DNA of 34,490 nt from Allobacillus salarius (lineage in GTDB: Bacteria; Bacillota; Bacilli; Bacillales; Alkalibacillaceae): assembly GCF_007559425.1 (NCBI RefSeq), contig NZ_VMHE01000023.1, forward strand, positions 1-34,490, read 5' to 3'. The notes beneath the pieces were generated by a model. It saw nothing but the letters and a program-made list of their open reading frames with translations. It did no database searches and was not told the DNA's origin. Below are positions 34,270 through 34,490 of the stretch, one piece after another. Position numbers and translations under genes: made by a program. Position 1 is the first letter of the stretch. Each line of letters begins with the position of its first letter.

Positions 34270-34473
34270 TTAACGAGGAAATTGAATTAATGAAACATCG
34301 TCAAAAAACTTCACCTTGTATCCTAAACGAACAAGTTCTTTTTCAACTTCCAAGACATACCCACCTGATTGATTAACTTCATGGACGATATTCCTCAACT
34401 CTTCTTCATTAGCTGTATTTGGCAAGTAAAAAATGTATGAAATGGCATTTAAAAATGCATGCCCACTTGCCAC
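34270..34473 (-). CDS. Unrecognised ORF at the window edge, possibly partial
   Basis: Frame of up to 67 codons starting at a GTG near the window end; it reads HAFLNAISYIFYLPNT, then a charged helical part EELRNIVHEVNQ and a LGYKVKFFDDVSLIQF end. There is an in-frame TAA a few codons upstream, so it does not simply continue off the edge. TTGAGG precedes the GTG very closely. Composition looks coding, but the family is unknown; it may be a short gene or a 3' remnant of a longer one. Confidence 0.35.
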   Translation of the reverse strand: MASGHAFLNAISYIFYLPNTANEEELRNIVHEVNQSGGYVLEVEKELVRLGYKVKFFDDVSLIQFPR

Positions 34474-34490
34474 CTCAATTTATTGGTTCA

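Overview
This window looks like chromosome from a low-GC Gram-positive of the order Bacillales (Bacillaceae or Planococcaceae type). The evidence is the gene content: PatB, YugI, YugJ/K, YugN, YugO, YwbE and a menaquinone cluster in the order menF-menD-menH-menB-menE. Strong AGGAGG-type ribosome binding sites, sigma-A promoters and many U-tailed terminators agree with this. No rRNA, tRNA, CRISPR array, transposase or integrase is visible.

Layout. (1) 1-5300 is housekeeping: an unknown 111-residue protein, patB on the minus strand, yugI, an iron-type alcohol dehydrogenase, yugN, and the potassium-channel gene yugO on the minus strand. (2) 5385-7998 holds the minus-strand set menA, a MenI-like thioesterase and a DksA/YteA-like protein. 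It is bracketed by two unrelated-looking arrays of tandem 21-bp repeats, followed by ywbE. (3) 8066-16126 is the menaquinone operon menF-menD-menH-menB, then a 25-codon membrane peptide gene, a methyltransferase gene, a minus-strand MazEF-type toxin-antitoxin pair, and menE under its own promoter. menC, the remaining step to o-succinylbenzoate, is not in the window.

(4) 16127-31540 is a visibly more AT-rich defence island. On the plus strand lie dptF-dptG-dptH, the phosphorothioation-dependent restriction complex. Converging on them from the minus strand is dndB-dndC-dndD-dndE-dndA, the DNA phosphorothioation operon. The arms meet at a perfect 19-bp bidirectional terminator. DndA removes sulfur from cysteine; DndC (Fe-S, PP-loop), DndD (SMC-like ATPase) and DndE put it into the DNA backbone. 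DndB is the DGQHR-domain regulator. DptFGH attacks DNA that lacks the mark. The dnd promoter carries a 12-bp palindrome TTACGTACGTAA built from the TACG/CGTA half-sites known for a Salmonella DndB operator, but with different spacing. DptH contains what reads as a PD-(D/E)XK nuclease core in front of its HerA/FtsK-like ATPase, and DptF has an N-terminal DUF4145-like extension.

(5) 31541-34490 is a mixed right flank: a short helicase-like remnant, a protein with a ParB-like NGNHR motif, a frameshifted GrpB-family gene, an acetamidase/formamidase-family gene with a terminator in its leader, and an unrecognised ORF at the edge. A 12-bp direct repeat overlaps the ends of both menE and the acetamidase gene.

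All calls come from reading the sequence; no database search was run.
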